Origin: Roseburia sp.
GTDB taxonomy: Bacteria > Bacillota_A > Clostridia > Lachnospirales > Lachnospiraceae
DNA: 64,000 nt
Direction: 5' to 3'
Assembly: GCA_019411365.1 (NCBI GenBank)
Contig: DXQT01000011.1
Span: forward strand, 14,746-78,745
Shown: positions 61,709 through 64,000 of the stretch, piece by piece
How positions within the stretch are numbered: position 1 is the first letter of the stretch
How the letters are laid out: each line of letters opens with the position of its first letter
Position numbers and translations under genes: made by a program
Notes under the pieces: generated by a model
The model's input: only the letters and a program-made list of their open reading frames with translations
What the model was told of the DNA's origin: nothing
Database searches by the model: none

Positions 61709-61753
61709 TTGACATATACCACTAAGTAGGATAAAGTAGCATAAAGTAGGATA
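61709..61753 (+). promoter_or_regulatory. promoter overlapping three 10-bp repeats
   Basis: TTGACA (61709-61714), 17-bp spacer, TAAAGT (61732-61737). The -10 lies at the junction of units AAGTAGGATA (61724, 61734, 61744; second unit has C for G). Confidence 0.55.
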
Positions 61754-61807
61754 AAACAAAAAGTAGTAAAACAAAGGAGTAAAATCCGTGCCCAGAGTGC
61801 TGGGCAT

Positions 61808-61901
61808 TGCTCACCAAAGGGCTCGCATTTTGCTCCGCAAAACAAGGAGTAAAATCCTCTGCTCACCAAAGGGCTCGCATTTTGCTCCGCAAAACAAGGA
61901 G
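61808..61901 (+). repeat. duplicated 42-bp leader cassette with RBS
   Basis: The 42-bp sequence at 61808-61849 is repeated exactly at 61860-61901 (52-bp period). Each copy contains a TTTTGC-TCC-GCAAAA hairpin and ends in ACAAGGAG, an RBS. A shorter relative, AAAACAAAGGAGTAAAATCC, lies just before (about 61768-61787). Only the second copy is next to a start codon. Confidence 0.9.
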
Positions 61902-61910
61902 GATTATGAA

Positions 61911-62582
61911 ATGGAAAATGAAACAAAGTTGTGCAAACACTGTAAGAGTGAGATACCGAAAGGCGCGAAGGTCTGCCCAAACTGCAGAAAGAAACAGGGC
62001 GGTATCGGGAAATGGATCGTGATCGTTGTGGTGGTGGTTATTATTATTGCAGCAATGTCGGGCGGTGGAGCGGATAAACCGAAAAAGGTAGAGAATGCTT
62101 CGACGCAGAATAATACAGATAACAAGGCTGATGTGGTGAATGATACTACAGAAGATACCTCTGTCAAACAAGAAGATAGTGAGAAGGATATATTTGGTAT
62201 TGGTGAAACTGCAGAAATGAATGATGTGCAGGTTACAATGGTCAATTATACGCAGAGCAGCGGGTCAGAGTATAATAAACCGGCAGATGGAAATGAGTTT
62301 GTTCTGGTAGAGTTTGAAATCGCAAATAATTCTGATTCTGAGATAAATATAAGCAGTATGGCGAGTTTTGAAGCATATGCGGACGATTATGAACTGAATT
62401 ATTCAGTGAGTGCTCTTTTGGAGAAAAATGATCAAAATCAGTTAGATGGAACCATTGCAGCAGGGAAAAAAATGAATGGTGTGATTGGGTATGAGGTCCC
62501 GGCGGACTGGAAAACAATCGAAATTCATTTTAAGGACAATGTATGGAGCAGTAATAAATTTAAGTTTGAGATAACGAAATAG
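61911..62582 (+). CDS. zinc-ribbon membrane protein with DUF4352-like domain
   Basis: 223 residues. N-terminal zinc ribbon with Cys 8, 11, 22 and 25, one membrane span at about 34-51 (WIVIVVVVVIIIAAM), a disordered Asn/Asp/Lys linker, then a DUF4352-like beta-sandwich (EFVLVEFEIANNSDSEINI, VIGYEVPADWKTIEIHF). Probably surface or envelope associated; function unknown. RBS AGGAGG at 61897-61902. Confidence 0.82.
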   Translation: MENETKLCKHCKSEIPKGAKVCPNCRKKQGGIGKWIVIVVVVVIIIAAMSGGGADKPKKVENASTQNNTDNKADVVNDTTEDTSVKQEDSEKDIFGIGETAEMNDVQVTMVNYTQSSGSEYNKPADGNEFVLVEFEIANNSDSEINISSMASFEAYADDYELNYSVSALLEKNDQNQLDGTIAAGKKMNGVIGYEVPADWKTIEIHFKDNVWSSNKFKFEITK

Positions 62583-62589
62583 GCAGATT

Positions 62590-62626
62590 AGAGGCGGACA
62601 TCTGATAAAGGATATCCGCCTCTTTC
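62590..62626 (+). terminator. terminator after the zinc-ribbon gene
   Basis: AGAGGCGGACATC/GATATCCGCCTCT stem (62590-62602 with 62611-62623, one mismatch), loop TGATAAAG, then TTTC. Confidence 0.8.
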
Positions 62627-62685
62627 AGAGTTAATTTGGAAGATAGTTTTATTTGTAAAAAGTTTGATCTAAAGTAAAAAAATCC

Positions 62686-62714
62686 TTGACACACAAGGCG
62701 TCGTGTACTATACT
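62686..62714 (+). promoter_or_regulatory. sigma-A promoter of rplM-rpsI
   Basis: TTGACA (62686-62691), 17-bp spacer, TATACT (62709-62714). Confidence 0.85.
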
Positions 62715-62720
62715 ATTTAA

Positions 62721-62861
62721 GTCTGTGATAGTGAAGTAATGTCAATCCAAAGCCCCGGAGCGACATTTAAACTATAAACAATTTATTGAATACCAAGCGG
62801 TGTGTCCTGGACATTCACATTGCAGAGGTGTTCCGTAACATTATTTCTAGGAGGAAGATCA
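62721..62861 (+). promoter_or_regulatory. rplM 5' leader, possible L13 autoregulatory element
   Basis: About 140 nt of untranslated leader. AATGTC (62738-62743) can pair with GACATT (62762-62767), and other short pairings are visible. Firmicute rplM operons commonly carry an L13 leader; I cannot verify the consensus by eye. Confidence 0.4.
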
Positions 62862-63290
62862 ATGAAAACTTTTATGGCTAGCCCAGCTACCATTGATAGA
62901 AAATGGTATGTAGTTGACGCTGAAGGTATGACATTAGGACGTTTAGCATCTGAAGTTGCTAAAGTATTAAGAGGAAAGAATAAAGCAATCTTTACACCGC
63001 ACATCGACACAGGTGATTATGTAATCGTTGTTAACGCTGAGAAGATCAAAGTAACCGGTAAGAAATTAGAGCAGAAGATCTACTACAATCACTCTGATTA
63101 TGTAGGTGGTATGAAAGAGACTACCTTAAAAGAAATGTTAGCAAAACATCCGGAAAGAGTTATCGAGCACGCAGTAAAAGGCATGCTTCCAAAGGGACCT
63201 TTAGGAAGAGAGATGTATACAAAATTATTCGTATACGTTGGACCGGATCACAAGCATGCAGCTCAGAAACCTGAAGCTTTAACATTTTAA
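62862..63290 (+). CDS. rplM: 50S ribosomal protein L13
   Basis: 142 residues, standard length. Starts [20 protein letters not shown] and has [26 protein letters not shown] and [11 protein letters not shown] blocks. AGGAGG RBS. Highly biased codon use. Followed 16 bp later by rpsI, the universal order. Confidence 0.97.
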   Translation: MKTFMASPATIDRKWYVVDAEGMTLGRLASEVAKVLRGKNKAIFTPHIDTGDYVIVVNAEKIKVTGKKLEQKIYYNHSDYVGGMKETTLKEMLAKHPERVIEHAVKGMLPKGPLGREMYTKLFVYVGPDHKHAAQKPEALTF

Positions 63291-63306
63291 TTAGGAGGGA
63301 AAAACA

Positions 63307-63699
63307 GTGGCTAATACAAAGTATTACGGAACAGGAAGAAGAAAATCATCTGTTGCCAGAGTATATTTAGTACCAGGTACAGGTAAAATTACCATCAATA
63401 AAAGAGATATGGATGAGTATTTCGGATTAGAGACATTAAAGGTTGTTGTTCGTCAGCCTTTAACTGCTACCGAGACAGCTGATAAATTCGACGTCTTAGT
63501 AAACGTTCGCGGTGGTGGATACACAGGACAGGCAGGAGCTATCCGTCATGGTATCGCTCGTGCATTATTAAATGTAGACGCTGACTACAGACCAGTATTA
63601 AAGAAAGCAGGATTCTTAACACGTGATCCTCGTATGAAAGAGCGTAAGAAGTACGGTCTCAAAGCAGCTCGTCGCGCTCCGCAGTTTTCAAAGAGATAA
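63307..63699 (+). CDS. rpsI: 30S ribosomal protein S9
   Basis: 130 residues with [16 protein letters not shown] at the start and the conserved tail [24 protein letters not shown] that reaches the P-site tRNA. GTG start with TAGGAGGG upstream. Ends the operon before a strong terminator. Confidence 0.97.
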   Translation: MANTKYYGTGRRKSSVARVYLVPGTGKITINKRDMDEYFGLETLKVVVRQPLTATETADKFDVLVNVRGGGYTGQAGAIRHGIARALLNVDADYRPVLKKAGFLTRDPRMKERKKYGLKAARRAPQFSKR

Positions 63700-63733
63700 T
63701 TATCTCGAAAGAGACAATCGAATTATGTTTACA

Positions 63734-63766
63734 AACCCCGGAAAATCAAGGTTTTCCGGGGTTTTC
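63734..63766 (+). terminator. terminator of rplM-rpsI
   Basis: AACCCCGGAAAA/TTTTCCGGGGTT perfect stem (63734-63745 with 63752-63763), loop TCAAGG, then a short T run. Confidence 0.92.
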
Positions 63767-63769
63767 TTA

Positions 63770-63954
63770 TACCCAAACGGGTTGATATGTTTCAAAGTGA
63801 AGTTCCTTAAATCTTTGAAGCCGCAAAATGATGCAAGCTCTTTCTTTGATTTGGATTCTATGCAGAAAGCCAAAATTTGCGTAGACCACTTCCGCGGCGT
63901 TCCATGTATTTCATGCGGTGAAAATTCCTTTGCGATTTTTTTTAATAAAAACAC
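63770..63954 (-). pseudogene. possible remnant of a winged-helix domain protein
   Basis: On the minus strand an open frame includes SKKELASFCGFKDLRNFTLK and HINPFGYKKTPE, which resemble the C-terminal winged-helix segment seen in Fic- and RecG-like/AlbA_2 proteins. The frame then runs into the rpsI terminator, and no RBS or full domain is seen. I treat it as a decayed fragment with low confidence. The last ~45 bases of the window show nothing more. Confidence 0.25.
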
Positions 63955-64000
63955 AATAAAAATCTGATTATCCGCTAAAATACAGTATCTATCAGCATTT

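Overview
The window looks like a chromosomal segment of a spore-forming, probably motile member of the Lachnospiraceae (Clostridia), most like Roseburia/Agathobacter. Evidence: moderate GC; a rqcP-yabP-yabQ-divIC-spoIIE-tilS-hpt-ftsH string in the order known from Bacillus and Clostridia; a CotS-type coat kinase relative; an MCP; several c-di-GMP proteins; and Firmicute ribosome-binding sites with A/T-rich sigma-A promoters. The genus is inference; no rRNA gene is present.

Layout. 1-7.0 kb: C-terminal part of a GGDEF protein, cca, a CotS-like kinase started from a terminator-embedded RBS, a PEGA lipoprotein and phosphoglucomutase. 7.1-16.1 kb: hup and the sporulation/division/tRNA-modification string, interrupted by one reverse aldo/keto reductase; spoIIE has a Spo0A-type promoter with 21-bp spacing. 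16.2-25.6 kb: a complete sulfate uptake and activation operon (sbp-cysT-cysW-cysA-aprA-aprB-cysD-cysN), flanked on both sides by near-identical copies of a predicted C-rich small RNA. 25.6-32.2 kb: HD-GYP-like protein, GH13 glycosidase with an in-frame palindromic minisatellite, tRNA-Tyr and tRNA-Leu, MCP. 32.3-41.1 kb: Ca2+-type P-ATPase, SseB-like protein, YbaK deacylase, DUF308 protein, a GGDEF/HD-GYP protein and an HD-GYP protein. 40.6-46.7 kb: TetR - MMPL transporter - exported heptad-repeat protein - MntP-like protein, with a terminator in the MMPL leader. 46.9-55.4 kb: radical SAM protein, exonuclease, a 34-residue membrane protein, VanW protein, HypE-like protein, AlaR/AlaT-like pair, trmL. 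55.4-59.6 kb: ecfA1-ecfA2-ecfT and truA, separated by a 686-bp gap holding an array of four similar hairpins. 59.6-62.6 kb: HTH/Ser-Thr kinase divergent pair, orphan ribbon-helix-helix protein, zinc-ribbon membrane protein with duplicated leader. 62.7-63.7 kb: rplM-rpsI with a promoter and leader.

The strongest candidate for something undescribed is the small-RNA pair at 16226-16323 and 25508-25603. A 70-nt core differs at one base, but the terminators are unrelated and the promoter regions have diverged except for three short motifs kept at exactly equal spacing. The core exposes two C-rich loops and an anti-Shine-Dalgarno linker, as known for Firmicute trans-acting sRNAs. Second come the hairpin array at 58398-58631 and the attenuator-like MMPL leader at 41155-41247. 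All RNA and regulatory calls here are by eye and need covariance search or transcript data.
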